From positions 130,209,989 through 130,273,988 of the forward strand of contig CP136068.1 of assembly GCA_032622095.1 (NCBI GenBank): DNA of 64,000 bases, given 5' to 3'. Under the pieces are notes generated by a model. The model was not told where the DNA came from and searched no databases. It saw nothing but the letters and a program-made list of their open reading frames with translations. Below, piece by piece: positions 46,112-58,270 of the stretch (position 1 is its first letter; each line of letters opens with the position of its first letter). The position numbers and the translations under genes are program-made. The DNA comes from Siphonodentalium dalli. Taxonomy: Eukaryota; Mollusca; Scaphopoda; Gadilida; Siphonodentaliidae.

Positions 46112-49100
46112 GGAAATATGTGCGACCATCGTTTTCTTATGGGAAAATTACTCTACTTTTCGAATTAAGAGGGCGCCGAGCCGAAAAAGGTGACAAAATA
46201 TCGATTTGTGCTATGTTTCATAGGGTATCCTACAGAAAAATTGACATATTTTCAGTGGTTGACTGACAATAGACAACTGGCTAACCGGGCACCAAAATGG
46301 GAATCAACGAAAACATCTGTCCACATGACACTTAATCAGATTCAACATTGTTTTTCTACGGTCGTTCTGATTTTGTGACGTCAATGTAAAGAATGTAACG
46401 TTACGCGTAAAAAAATCAAGACAATTCAGACAAAGTGTCTGGCATCAACTCCATTCAAATATAGTAGATATGACATGTTCTTCATGCTATATCTTTTTAG
46501 AAATGGTAGGATATTCCCTACATTGTAATTTTCAAACAAACATGATATCGTTCCAACTGATGAAATAATCGACAAACACTTAACCCTCCCCCAAATTTCA
46601 TAATTATCCAAATAGAGGGGTCCATGTAGGTTGTATTCAAGAGTAAATGAACAGTGTGCAGTTTATGGTGTCATAATGTAAAGAACCCACAACAAACCCA
46701 GAAAATATAAGATTTAGTTAAAATATTAGATTAGGAAGGTATAAAATTCCAAGATGGCTTCCAATATGACCGCCAATTTTGTTATTGACACTCTGCAAGT
46801 GCATAACAGGTAAGCAAACTGGACCAATGCATCGCCAATACCTAATATGTTATGGTATTTTGCATAGAGTCTGTATTGTAATATTTATAAGAAATTCTTT
46901 TACGCAAACGTGATGATGGAGATCAAAATGGCGGCCAAAATAAAACAAAATGTTTCGATAACATATCATCTTCTGAGTTTTAAGAACATTTTCAGATTAA
47001 TGGTTTGTAGCGTCAAAAGTCTGCTGCACCACAGAACTGCTGACTTCCACATTAGTATAACAAGAATGGAAGCCACAATGCCAAATAAAATATATATCCA
47101 TATGCACAAATACCGTTGTCTATTTCAATTCTCAATAACTAAAGTATTTGTATTCACGATAATAGCGCATTGGTTGCGCATGCGTAATCGTTTATAGCGC
47201 TGATGAGAAATTATGTCAGTTGCTTCCAAGGGTCGTTGGTTGCTACTTTCAGTTGAGTTATGTTCCAGTGAAATATCCAGCGACAATCATGTCATTAGAT
47301 AATCCCCAACAACATATACCAAACTATATAAAAAAAGTTTCGCTTTATTTCCATAGGATCCAGTCACGGATGGAATAAGGCGTAGTTGCGTAAGCAGTTC
47401 TTTAACATATTTTGTTTATAATTGACCAATTCTAACAATTGACATAATACATATTCGTTAAAAATAATCATTCTGTTAAATATTCACATTGGCGGCCAAA
47501 AGTTCATAATTTTTCAACCAACGCACTATAACTCTGGATTTCTGATTAGTGCTTGGTGAGTTAGTTCCCAGGCTAATGCCTTCGCTTTCATCTTATTTTA
47601 TTTTATGGCGCCAGTTCAAGATTCACGTTGCTGTCACAGTATATTAATACATCTATTTGGGCGTTTTGTTATGGTGCGGATTCATTTTCTTCACGAGACG
47701 AGGACATGATAAGTTATACCATATTTTTATACTGGATAATGATTACCAAATTATCGTTAGACGTTGATCCACATATGTCAGTTTCACCATGCTAGTTATG
47801 TAGCACTAAGTAATATACTGCACATCTTGTAGATCGTCACAGCGGAGTGACGTGATGAAGTTGAATGTTATATAAAGTATGACTCTTCCTGCTTTTCAAA
47901 GGGGATCATACTAGCAGTATGTGTATGTACTTTTACATGTACACCAGTTCAACTCATCAGTTATCTCGCACAAACATACTAGCATGTGTATAGCTAATGA
48001 ATGATATAGAGATTATTATAAATGAAACAAATGGAGCCGCGACCTTCCAATTTTCAAATATTGGCATATTACGTGTCCGTTAATACATACCGTGCCACAT
48101 GTCGCCTAAGAATCTATGTTAGGAGTAAATAATGCGATGTATTTGTCCAACATAAATCCACAGGCACAAGGGAAGTTCCCCGCCACCCATAAATACAAAA
48201 CAAAATGTATTTCATTGCCGAATATAGGACCGTCTCATCCCATGCACCCGCGGAACCTGGTTTGATTACTGGGTATTCAGGCAGTACCTAGTGAAATAAT
48301 CCAGACCAATTACGGTTTCAAGTTCTCCAGAATTAATCGAAAATTAAGGACTAAACACCAATTGTTTTCAGCATGTTTCATTCATATGGTGCCGTGTATC
48401 GTGGCGAAAAACAACAAAGTCATTAAACTTTTATGGTATCGTGTTACTGCAGTGGCCTCGGGACTTATAACACATGTGCTGCATATATAGTTTAGGTGGT
48501 GCTGGGGCCGGTAGGCGTCACAAAATTGTGCAAGCGATATATTTTCAAGACAAAAGTTGGTCTACACTGTATCGGATATGCCCATCTGTGATCCGATAAG
48601 CTCGATGCAGTCTATGTCGTCTGGGGTCGGATATTGCTGGGCCTGGATACAACTGAGGATATGGATAGTTAATGGTACCTGTATATGGCCAACGAGTTCT
48701 CAATCCTGTTTGTTCAATTTTACAACACCACGGGGAGTGACAACTGTATTAGGGCATGGGTAATAATCACGCCTGAACAAATAAGTACATGACATTTAGA
48801 ACATTTCTTCTTAATTTGTGACTTTCTAATCTCAAGTTAGCTACGACTGTTTATTCGCAATGCCACTTTATACAACGGCCTACAATTTTCCATACAAACA
48901 CAGTAATTCGTTGATGGTTCAATAAGATCTCATTTGGGTATACCGTATTTGAGTTCATTTAGTAGTCGAGTGTGCGCGGGACGCATAATCGTGTCATACA
49001 TAACATGTAAGACCAATCTGCATTCATCCATAATATATTTGACGTAGCACACTCAATGCACACATTACACGTACATTAGCATTAAAAACTAGATTAGCAC

Positions 49101-50612
49101 GTACAAATTCTAATAGATAGATAAATTTTAATCGGCATTGTGGCTTGCTATATTTATATGGATGTCAGCAGTTGCATGGTGCAGCCGAAAAATTACTCGA
49201 AAACCGCCAAATATTAGAACTCGGTTCTAGTGTGGCAATTTGACATTGCATGGCGTCGTTTTCCGGGAAATTAATAACATTTAATATCTTAATACCAATA
49301 TATTTTATCTGATTCCTATCACAATAGCTGTCAACACATATAAGCACGTGCGAGAAAGCTACAAACCATATAAACCACTTAACATGCAGGTTATCTTGCA
49401 ACTCAGAAGTTGAACGTTTTATCGGAACATTGTTGCGATTTTGGCCGCGATTTTGGTGTCCATCATTGCGTTTACGCGACATGTTACCTTATACATATTG
49501 AGATACAGACTCGATTAAATAGAATGCCGTAACATATACAGCGCTGGAGATGTTCCAGTCCGATTTGTATATAATTTGTGAAATGCGTGTCAATATCACA
49601 ATTGGAGGCCATCTTGGATTTTATCTCGTTCTTAATCTAGGATTTGAAATCAATTTGTTATTGTCTGTGTCTCTGGAGAGTTCTACGCATTATGAAGCCA
49701 TAAACTGTTCACTGTTTATTTATTTTCGTGCAACTCAGAAGCTGATAGTTTTATCTGAATTTTTTGGTTAATTTGGCCGCCATTTTGATCTCCATCATCA
49801 CGTTTGCGTAAACAGTTGCCATTATAAATATTACGACGCAGACTCTAGACAAAATACCGTAACATATAAAGCAATGGCGATACATTGGTCAAATTTGCAT
49901 ACTTGTTGTGCGCGTGCAGAGTGCCAATATAAAAAATGGCTGCCATCTTGGACGCCATCTTGGAATTTTATACCTTCCTAATCTAGTATTTTAACTAAAT
50001 CTTATATTTACGGGGTCTCTGGAGGGTTCTACACATTATTACACCATAAATTATGCACTGTTAATTGATTCTTGGATACAGCCTACATGGACCCCTCTAT
50101 TTGGATAATTATGAAATTTGGGGGAGGGTTAAGTTTTTGTCGATTATTTCGCTAGTTGGAACGATATGTTTTTTTGAAAATTACAATGTAGGAAATATCC
50201 TACCATTTCTAAAAATATATAGCATGGTATGTGTTCTATGGTATATGTGCTATATTTGAATGGAGTTGATGCCCGACACTTTGTCTGAATCATCATGAAG
50301 TTTTGACGCGAAACGTTACATTCTTTACCATGACGTCACAAAATCAGAACGATAGCAGACAAACAATGTAGAATATGATTAAGTGTCAACTTGTGTCCAT
50401 ACCTGTGTCTAGATGTTTTCGTTGGTTTCCATATTTGTGCCCGGTTAGCCAGTTGTCTATTGTCAGTCAACCACTAAAAATATGTCAATTGTTCTGTAGG
50501 GTACCTTATGGAACATAACAAAAATCGATATTTTGTCACCTGCTTCGGCTCGGCGCCCTCTTAATTCGAAAACTAGAGTAATTTTTCCACACGAAAACGA
50601 TGGTCGCACAAA
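46112..50612. mobile_element. Long-inverted-repeat element (~4.5 kb)
   Basis: The left arm (46112-46980) and the reverse complement of the right arm (about 49733-50612) align throughout. Landmarks are tgtgcgaccatcgttttc, ttcgaattaagagggcgcc, aacgtgatgatggagatcaaaatgg and cttctgagtt. Both arms contain a matching open frame (DNYEIWGRVK, ENYNVGNILPFLK) at 46426-46611 (-) and 50065-50259 (+), conserved as DNA. The right arm continues inward with one or two extra diverged tandem copies (about 49180-49730). The interior (47000-49180) shows no coding sequence I recognise. Target duplication not resolved. Confidence 0.75.
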
Positions 50613-51244
50613 TTTTCCCGATGTGCGTCACCCACCCCCAGCACCGCCTAGGCTATAAGGTGGCCATGTGAAAAATTAATGCGGAGTACAGTGGTCGTAA
50701 AATATTATTACTAGTACCGTAGTAAGATTACCTGCCGTTGCCACATGTCAACCACTTGACCGTGGTTGAACGGAGGTATGGTATAACCGGTGTCATTAAC
50801 GCCCTACATCATTGTTAAATGGGCTGATTAATTTGAGCACAGCTGTAGTACGTTACAGTACGTTACAAAGTCAACTTCTAATAACAGCTTGTGACCGATT
50901 CAGTGCTAATGTGTGTCCCGGAATTGGATCCGTGTTTCCAAGATTATCCGTCATTCCATACATATATCAAAACAATATCACAGCGTCACTGGCGTTTCGA
51001 TCAAAAGAATAGCAGACTCCGTAACTGGGCGATCATTATGGCGACATGCTTCTCAAATCACGTTTCGATGAAAATTGAAGAATATGATCCATCGTCCTTT
51101 GTACATGTACTTGTACGTTGTAGCCAACAAACTTGTGACTGACTCATGAGTCATGACTGATCTGTGATGTCATAAGTCCGACTAATTTCTACATTGTTGT
51201 ATGTTTCGTAATCGTAGCCACCAGTGGGTGACTCTTGTGAGTTA
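50613..51244. other. Unassigned sequence
   Basis: Frames at 50812-51012 and 50891-51142 overlap and have no recognisable family. It may include decayed 5' parts of the LINE that becomes recognisable at 51245. Confidence 0.35.
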
Positions 51245-51345
51245 ATTGGGCAGTATATAATTTTGTGAAACTTAGTTTATATAAACGATCTGCCCAACAA
51301 TCTCTGCTCAAAAGCTCGAGTGTACGCCGACGGCACCTGCATCAC
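51245..51345 (+). mobile_element. LINE reverse transcriptase, part 1 (before insertion)
   Basis: The frame gives YINDLPNNLCSKARVYADGT, the region around the RT catalytic box; the usual YADD is YADG here. It stops at the target site TGCATCAC (51338-51345). The same protein resumes at 54323 (CITASHYDIQSL). Upstream, the GPLL-type block is already decayed. Confidence 0.85.
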
Positions 51346-52593
51346 ACACTGTCCAATCGGCTCGCGGAATACCAGTGTGAACGTCAGAATACCAGTGTTG
51401 TACAGGAGAATACCAGTGTTTTAAGCGATATGATGGTACCATAATTAGAACTGGACGGGTAAATAACATGACAAAAGACAATGGAAAGGTATGAGCGATC
51501 CATTTTACATTTACCCAGTGGAGAGGTCACCTGATGATGTTCAGTTCGACTCTTGGCGATCTGGCCTTTGTTTAAAGCAGAAAAATAGGGTCTACAAACT
51601 CGTAGGGTGGAGGTCAAATTTTGCCCTAATCGGTATTATAGTGCGTTTTGTTTAATTCCTGAGCATAACTTGCGGAATTTTTTATAAAATTCCGACAGCG
51701 GAATATATTGGAAAAACGTGCACATCGAAATCACTGGCGTGTATTAGTTGGAAATACACGAAAATAAATCGAAACGAGGGACGGTGATCACAGAAAATGG
51801 CACGGCGAACTACCAGTGCATGCCAACGAGGGCTACCAGTGCCAAATTTTCTTTATATGGTAAGTTATATCGGGTATATGTCGATAAACGCTTCATACAG
51901 AGCACCGGGCACCCGAAATGCCTCACCATTCCCAAAACTCAAAGTTAGTGTAAAATATAGAACAAATTTCATGATGTCCGGGTCAGAATATGGCTTTTTT
52001 GTAGAATTGTTCTTAAAACTATTGTCAGTTTAAAGACATATTGTGTACTTATTCGGGTGCGTGAAACTGATAAGTTAGAATTAATGTGCTATGCCAACTG
52101 GAGGGATGTAGCATTCTACTAACATAACCGAAACTTCAAGCAAATCAACCGTACCGCTCCATAGAAAACATTGTCAGAACTACGCTAAATTGTAAATATT
52201 TACTACTCGATTCGGGACGCATCTATCGGCGATAAACTAACGAAAATGATTTCGTCGTCGACAGTCACTGCATTTAATTAATATATAAGAATGACGATAT
52301 GTGTTGTCAATATACATATAATATTTGTAAACATAACTATACTTTGAACAAGATTGTTCTCCATTTCTATTTTATCACCCTACCGGAGTGTTTCATATCA
52401 CTTTAAATGCAATTTTCCGAACTTGTACAGTAGCTGAACAATTACATTATAAAATGCCAAAATCTGTTTGGCCTAATGGTGAGTGGCGAATAAATAAATT
52501 GCTTTAAATATAATCCGTGGTGATTGGTTGCGACATCTATCAGTTATGTTGCCTTGTTTATATGTTTATATTGTTTATAAGCAAGTTGATTTT

Positions 52594-53070
52594 TTATCCA
52601 AAAAGCCTGTATCCTGTTTTCCAGAATGCCGTTGTCTCCGCAGAGTATCTCATTTGCGTGGTTGAATTTAGAGAAAACCACCGAACTGTCTCGATAAATA
52701 CACGGAATGAAATGTTCTCCATCGGGAATTTTCCTTTAGCAATCAGATCGAAAAAAGTTTTTATGTCTTTCAAGTATCCAGTTCCTTTTAAGGCGGTTGT
52801 TGCTTTAGCTGGTATTGAATATCCATCGTGCCTTCCTTGTTGAAAAAGCACTCTCCTTGCTGGGATGATCCCGCTGTTATAGATCGCTCTCTTAAAGGGC
52901 GCCCATGCAAGTTGCTTGCTGAGCACACCTGACTGTGACCCCGGTGTTATTGGCCCAGCCACATCTGGCTCCGCATTTTCACTATCGTGTCCGTTTCCGC
53001 TGTCACGTTTTTTTCTTCTTCAAATTTTATTCTTTTCCTCTTGTCCCATTGATTGCCACGCTTTCCTTTT
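52594..53070 (-). pseudogene. Unrecognised coding remnant inside the TIR element
   Basis: On the minus strand, a pyrimidine-rich tract ending CTCTTTTCAG precedes the segment at 53070. A Lys/Arg-rich start (KRKAWQSMGQEEKNK) has a frame break near 53010. A frame then stays open for over 120 codons, including KQLAWAPFKRAIYNSGIIPA, RRVLFQQGRHDGYSIPAKA and MRYSAETTAFWKTGYRLFG, ending in a stop at 52594. Composition and length look like real protein, and I expect relatives in other invertebrate genomes. I cannot name the family. As it sits inside the element, it is probably part of the element's own gene or captured sequence. It looks truncated at the C-terminus. Confidence 0.5.
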
Positions 53071-53139
53071 CTGAAAAGAGAAAAATAAAGAGAAAATTAG
53101 ATATGCATAAAATAAACCCCTAGATTTATCCATATGCAC

Positions 53140-53530
53140 ACTCAGTCATAAAATATATCAATCTATTTGTACACGTATCCACAACATACGTCCAATCACC
53201 ACGCAACGATCAACCAAAAATAATCCAGCCAACCATCGACTCGCCAATCACTCACTGATTCATCAGCACAGCCATCCAACTCATTCTCCCATCACTCCAG
53301 CTCAGAAACATCATATCCATGCATTCAACAATTAATATATTTGACACCAGTCCATCCATCGATATATAATATATATATAAATGCACATTCGTCTACTCGC
53401 AGGTCCATCCATATATACATATATACACACACATATATAACTCATTCATCTTTAGTTAAGACATCCAATACATCAAATAATGACACACACACAGATCCAT
53501 GCATGCATACATACGGTAACGCCTTAAAAT
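53140..53530 (+). repeat. A/C-rich low-complexity tract (CATCCA, CACACATATA)
   Basis: One strand is almost free of G, with ccatccatcg, cacacacatatata and tgcatgcatacata words. The open frame 53341-53592 is a by-product. Confidence 0.7.
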
Positions 53531-54323
53531 CGACGAAGAACTCAACATATAGGCAAAATTATGCATGCCCCATAATATCAATTACTTTCTAAATTTTGGG
53601 AACAAGTCTACCCCATATATGCAACATTTGCTGGGATAATTAGAAATATCATTCCATTAGAATTAGAACGTCTTCCCTATTTAATGATAGACTTATTTGC
53701 AAATGCTAAACATTAGTTTAAACTAACTGTTTGAATCCAATTGATATGGGACTAACTCAGTGCCAATACCGAATAAAGGGAAATTTAAACTCTTGTCAAC
53801 TAAATTGTTACTTTAATAAAATTTGGCACTGGTAGCCCTCGTTGGCATGCACTGGTAGTTCGCCGTGCCATTTTCTGTGATCACCGCCCCTCGTTTCGAT
53901 TTATTTTCGTGTATTTCCAACTAATACACGCCAGTGATTTCGATGTGTACGTTTTGCCAATAGATTCCGCTGCATGAATTTTATAAAAAATTCCGCAAGT
54001 TATGCTCAGAAATCAAACAAAACGCACTAGAATACCGATTAGGGCAAAATTTGACCTCCACCCTACGAGTTTGTACACCCTATTTTTCTGCTTTAAACGA
54101 AGGTCAGATCGCCCAGAGTCGAACTGAACATCACCAGGTGACCTCTCCACTGGGTAAATACAAAATTGATCGTATATACCTTTCCATTGTCTTTTGTTTT
54201 GTTATTTAGCCGTCAAGTTCTAATTATTGTACCATCATATCGCTTAAAAACACTGGTATTCTCCTGTACAGCACTGGTATTCTGACGTTCACACTGGTAT
54301 TCCGCGAGCCGATTGGACAGTGT

Positions 54324-55335
54324 GCATCACTGCTTCTCATTATGACATACAATCTCTAGCTAGGCAACTCAATGGGCTAACAACTGGCTAGTAAACTTTA
54401 ACCCAGCAAAGACCAAAGCTATGTCATTTTCCCTAACTAACAAAGTACAGGTCCCAAAACTATTTTTCCAAAACGAAAAATATCCTTCATTAAATCGCAT
54501 AGACACCTCGGTCTCGATATCCAAGCAAATTTAAATTGGAATGATCACATTGAAAATATATGTCGACGAGTATCAGGAAGACTATCCCAACTCAGAAAAT
54601 TTAAATACAGTATCAATAGAAAGACGCTTGAACAAATCTACAATACGTATATTCTGCCTATAACAGGACTTAACCGATCGGTATCCGATAAAGACCTACT
54701 CCTTGAAATCGGCTGGCCCACGCTCAGTAATAGACGCGAACATCATAAATTACACTACATATATAAAATTACTAACAACCTTGCCCCAAACTACTTATCA
54801 ACTATCTTACCTCCTCGTGCTGGAAATATCTCGAGATACTCAAAGCGTAATCCTGGAAACTTCTACTGTTACTTCTGTCACACAAAAAATTATTCCTACC
54901 CTTTATGACACAATCATGGAATAAGCTACCAACTATCGTAACCTAACATAATTAAAGGTCAATCTTAGTTTTATTGATTTGACACACAAACCACCCCCTT
55001 ATTTTCAAACTGTGAGTCGCAAAGAAAATATTATCCATTCTAAAATTCGCAACGGTTGCAGTGAACTTCGTTTAGATATGTATGATAACTTTATAGCCGA
55101 AAGCCCAGTGTGTAATTGTGGCACAGAAATCGAGGATGCCTTACACTTCTTTTTCGAATGTCCATTATTCTGACCGCAAAGAACTAAATTATATGACAGA
55201 CTAGATGAGTATGCTTTCACAATAGTAGACTTAAACCACTTCCTCAGAGGCGCCCCAAACATTCCACAGCACCGAAACCAACTACTCTTTTACATTGTAC
55301 AAAAATATATATCAGAAACCAAACGTTTCACTTAA
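54324..55335 (+). mobile_element. LINE reverse transcriptase, part 2 (C-terminal half)
   Basis: The frame resumes after the insertion with CITASHYDIQSLARQLN and WLVNFNPAKTKAMSFS. It continues through HLGLDIQANLNWNDHIENIC and the thumb, to the C-terminal knuckle VCNCGTEIEDALHFFFECPL (Cys-X-Cys, then His-X4-Cys) near 55110-55170, and KYISETKRFT ending in TAA at 55333-55335. Several frameshifts interrupt it. It belongs to the CR1/Jockey-like group and is followed immediately by the TTAA insertion. Confidence 0.85.
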
Positions 55336-55935
55336 GGTAGGATTCCCCTAAATTTGGGAATATGCATTGTCGATGAGGGTGGGCTAGGTTCGGAGGCTCG
55401 TTCTTGACGATAACTGCGAGCACAGACTAAAGTGATATATCAAAATGTAGGTCCAGGTTTGGAGTATCGGAAACCATTGGCAGTTTCCGCATGAATGTAT
55501 TCTAAGTGGCAGAAAAATGTCTTGGAAAATAGCCTTTGGCATTCGTACGCAAACAACGCGAAACCACATTTCACCCCAAAAAATAACTAAGTGACAGATG
55601 GCCACGTGTCCCGACAACAATTCCATTTGAAAACATTTAACGTTTTCCATCTGCAATACCCATACAACCGAATTCACCAAACCCACAAAACACGTGGAGT
55701 CGGAATCCATTTTATCGATTTATTCGTTATCGCACCAAAGTGCAAAGGTCAACTGAGGCGAGTGCAGGTACCGATATATATGGAAGACCATAATTATCAC
55801 TTTTAAAAGCGATTTGGGTTATATGAATATGAATTACTCAAATGGATGTGCGACAAGTAAGACGTCCTTTCTGAACGTGATTCCAGTTATAACTGTATTA
55901 TATTGTAGTGATCGACTCCGTGCACATACAACGTC

Positions 55936-56018
55936 TCCACCACCACCACCACCACCACCACCACCACCACCACCACCACCATACAACAACAACAACAACA
56001 ACAACCATACAACAACAC
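55936..56018 (+). repeat. (CAC)n followed by (CAA)n microsatellite
   Basis: About 15 CAC triplets (55936-55980) are followed by atacaacaacaacaacaaca-type repeats (55983-56018). The His, Pro, Thr and Gly homopolymers in open frames here come from this repeat and are not genes. Confidence 0.95.
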
Positions 56019-56754
56019 AGTACAGTTTGGAATCTCGAATTACGTTCCCGTTTGTTAGAACCCGGTCCAGTTCCATTAGATCATAATTTACGTAACGGAA
56101 TGTAAAAAAATGAGTTTTGTGTGTACCGGTACCCATTACCCAATACTATACGACACAATATATTTGCATAAACATCAATAAAGGAGCAGTACGCTACAAT
56201 ACAATACAATATAATAATACTATTAAATAAAACTCATTTCTGTTTTGTTTGTCTGTCGGGCTATTGTTTATAATATGTAGCTTTTTATTCCGAATACCCA
56301 ATAATCCGACGGTCTCATAATCCAGAGGTCCGATACTACGAATATCCGGTATATATCCGAATATCCGGTACACCTACTGAGAAAGTTGACATTATAATTA
56401 CAACAAGAGGCGTAATGGCAATGCATATTTGTGGTACAATTATGCTTTAAATATGGCCATTTGTTATTAGCATATTTTAGATTAGTATAGTATCACTGCA
56501 GGGACGTGGCTAGAAGGTCTTCGATGGGGGGTGTCCACCTTGGGAAATTCCAACTCCACCCCCTTGAGTCAGCATCAGACCAACAAAATGTTTTGCATAA
56601 TTCCATTTGCACCACCCCCTTGCACCTCAGTCAGGCCTAATTTCCTATATATTCATAAGCCATGGTTCTATATTCCCGGTATGAGAACATTCAGATATTT
56701 TAACCTGAAAATTTCCCAAAAAAGAAACAACTAGTGGCCTAATTCCAGACAAAT

Positions 56755-57375
56755 GCACACAGCTACAGTGTTGGAAATTTTAAACCTCATACTCCCCCTC
56801 AGGTTGGAAAATTCTTCAATTGATGACCATTTCTGTCCACAAGTTTGACCAAATGTAGTAAAATATTGTTTTGGGGATGGGGCAATGACACACCGAAAAT
56901 TTTGAAATCTGAACAAGAAAGTCGCAAAATCCTAACATCTAGACTAGCCTCAAGCCTTCCTACTGTTGGAAATTTCAAACCCTACACCCCACTTAGGTTG
57001 GAAAATTTCCAACTGATGACAATTCCAATGACAATGTTGACCAAATGTATGACAATATTGTTTTCTTAAATTAACTATAAGTTTTTGACTGGCCACGGGG
57101 AGGGACCAGGAGCCAAGCTTTCCAATTGTTGGAAACTTCCAACCTGTCATCCCCCCTAAGGTTGGAAAATTTCCAACTGATGACCATTTCTGTCCATATT
57201 TTTGACCAAAAATAGGAACATAAGCAAATATTGGTCCAAAAACAATAAATTCCCCCAATAAATTGTTCTATAATCAAACTACAAGAACATTTTCAACCTA
57301 TCGTTGGTGTGAAATTTCCAACTAATGTTTTGGCAGGTATGAAATTTCCAACTGTTGAAAATTTTGACCAAAGTT
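56755..57375 (+). repeat. ~190-bp tandem repeat with TTGGAAATTTCCAA palindromes
   Basis: Three main copies start near 56768, 56960 and 57125 with ttggaaa(t/c)tt, then accc(c)cc(c)t(a/c)aggttgg, then aaaatttccaactgatgacc, then caatgttgaccaaatgt. Further partial copies with gaaatttccaact lie at 57310-57365. A 12-base C run (57389-57400) follows. Confidence 0.8.
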
Positions 57376-57959
57376 GGGGGGTGAGACACCCCCCCCCCCC
57401 AAACCCCCCCTGTCGCCACGTCTTTGAGTATCAGACTCAGGACTGTAAATTTGTGCCAGTTTGTGGTTATCACAGGCGTCTACTTGTAGTTCAATCTGGT
57501 ACTCGGTGCGGGGTCCAGAGAGTTTTCAGATATATATTTAAGAATATTTCAGCACACATATCACTGAATACTTTTTGTGTAAGAACACCCATTGTCAGTG
57601 TTTGGCGCAAATTTATTTGCCAAATTGCTGTTTGCTGATTTAGCAAATTTCTTAAATCAACCCATTGCGAATAATTGCCATTATTATCATTTAAATGTCT
57701 TCTAATGCAAGGCGAGTGTGTCTGTTTTTACAAAAACAGGGACCTATCAAAGTCAGTTTTCATACCGCTTACCGATGTGGGCACCCAAACTGCAGGTGCC
57801 AAAACAAAAAATATTTGTGTTTGTTAATTCAGGTCCCAATTCATATCATAACACACATTTATATACCGGTACCAGTATATTGACATAAGACATTTATTTG
57901 ACAAAAAGATGGTTGGAATCATATTGTAAAGCTACTAGTAGTATGGCATCAGATCAATG

Positions 57960-58270
57960 AATCGATGCGGTAGCAAAACAAAAACAGGTGAGGGGATCAC
58001 TGGGGGTGTGTCATCACACATGAATTAAATAGGAACACAATCGGACAAAAAGTAAATAGGTTTATATGGTATCAGATAGCACATGCCAATTTGGCATTTG
58101 TGAATGCAATCTGTAAAGTGTTAATAATTTCTAAACCGATCGATATAAAAACTATACAGGTGAGGGGTGTGTCATCATAAACATGTACATAAAATTTGAA
58201 CAAGATCCGATAAATTATACCGGTACTTGAGTTATCGTGTCGACGGACAGACGGACAGACAGACGAACGA
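57960..58270 (+). mobile_element. TE 3'-tail-like segment with GACA repeats
   Basis: Two copies of the phrase acaggtgagggg...gtgtgtcatca (57985 and 58158) are followed by ttgaacaagatccgataaat and a GACGGACAGACGGACAGACA simple repeat (58241-58266). A phrase of that type ending in GACA repeats is common at 3' ends of animal retroelements. No coding part is seen. Confidence 0.4.

Larger units (their letters stand above)
51346..54323. mobile_element. 2978-bp DNA element with ~507-bp TIRs
   Basis: Terminal inverted repeats span 51346-51853 and 53818-54323 with few mismatches and begin acactgtccaatcggctcgc. Near each end, gaataccagtgt-type words occur three times and ctaccagtgc-type words twice, like transposase-binding sites. 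The host sequence TGCATCAC (51338-51345) recurs at 54323-54330, sharing one base with the TIR end, so the target duplication is 7 or 8 bp. An 8-bp duplication would fit hAT-like elements, but the termini do not settle the superfamily. The interior carries a coding remnant on the minus strand (52594-53070). Confidence 0.85.

Noticed and set aside
52517-52843. 108-codon + strand frame
   Set aside because: It is the shadow of the better minus-strand coding remnant at 52594-53070.
55834-56136. Frames with poly-His, poly-Pro or poly-Gly
   Set aside because: Products of the (CAC)n microsatellite in different frames, with no flanking coding sequence.
57309-57638. 109-codon + strand frame
   Set aside because: It begins in the TTGGAAATTTCC tandem repeat and passes through a poly-C run; no family is recognisable.
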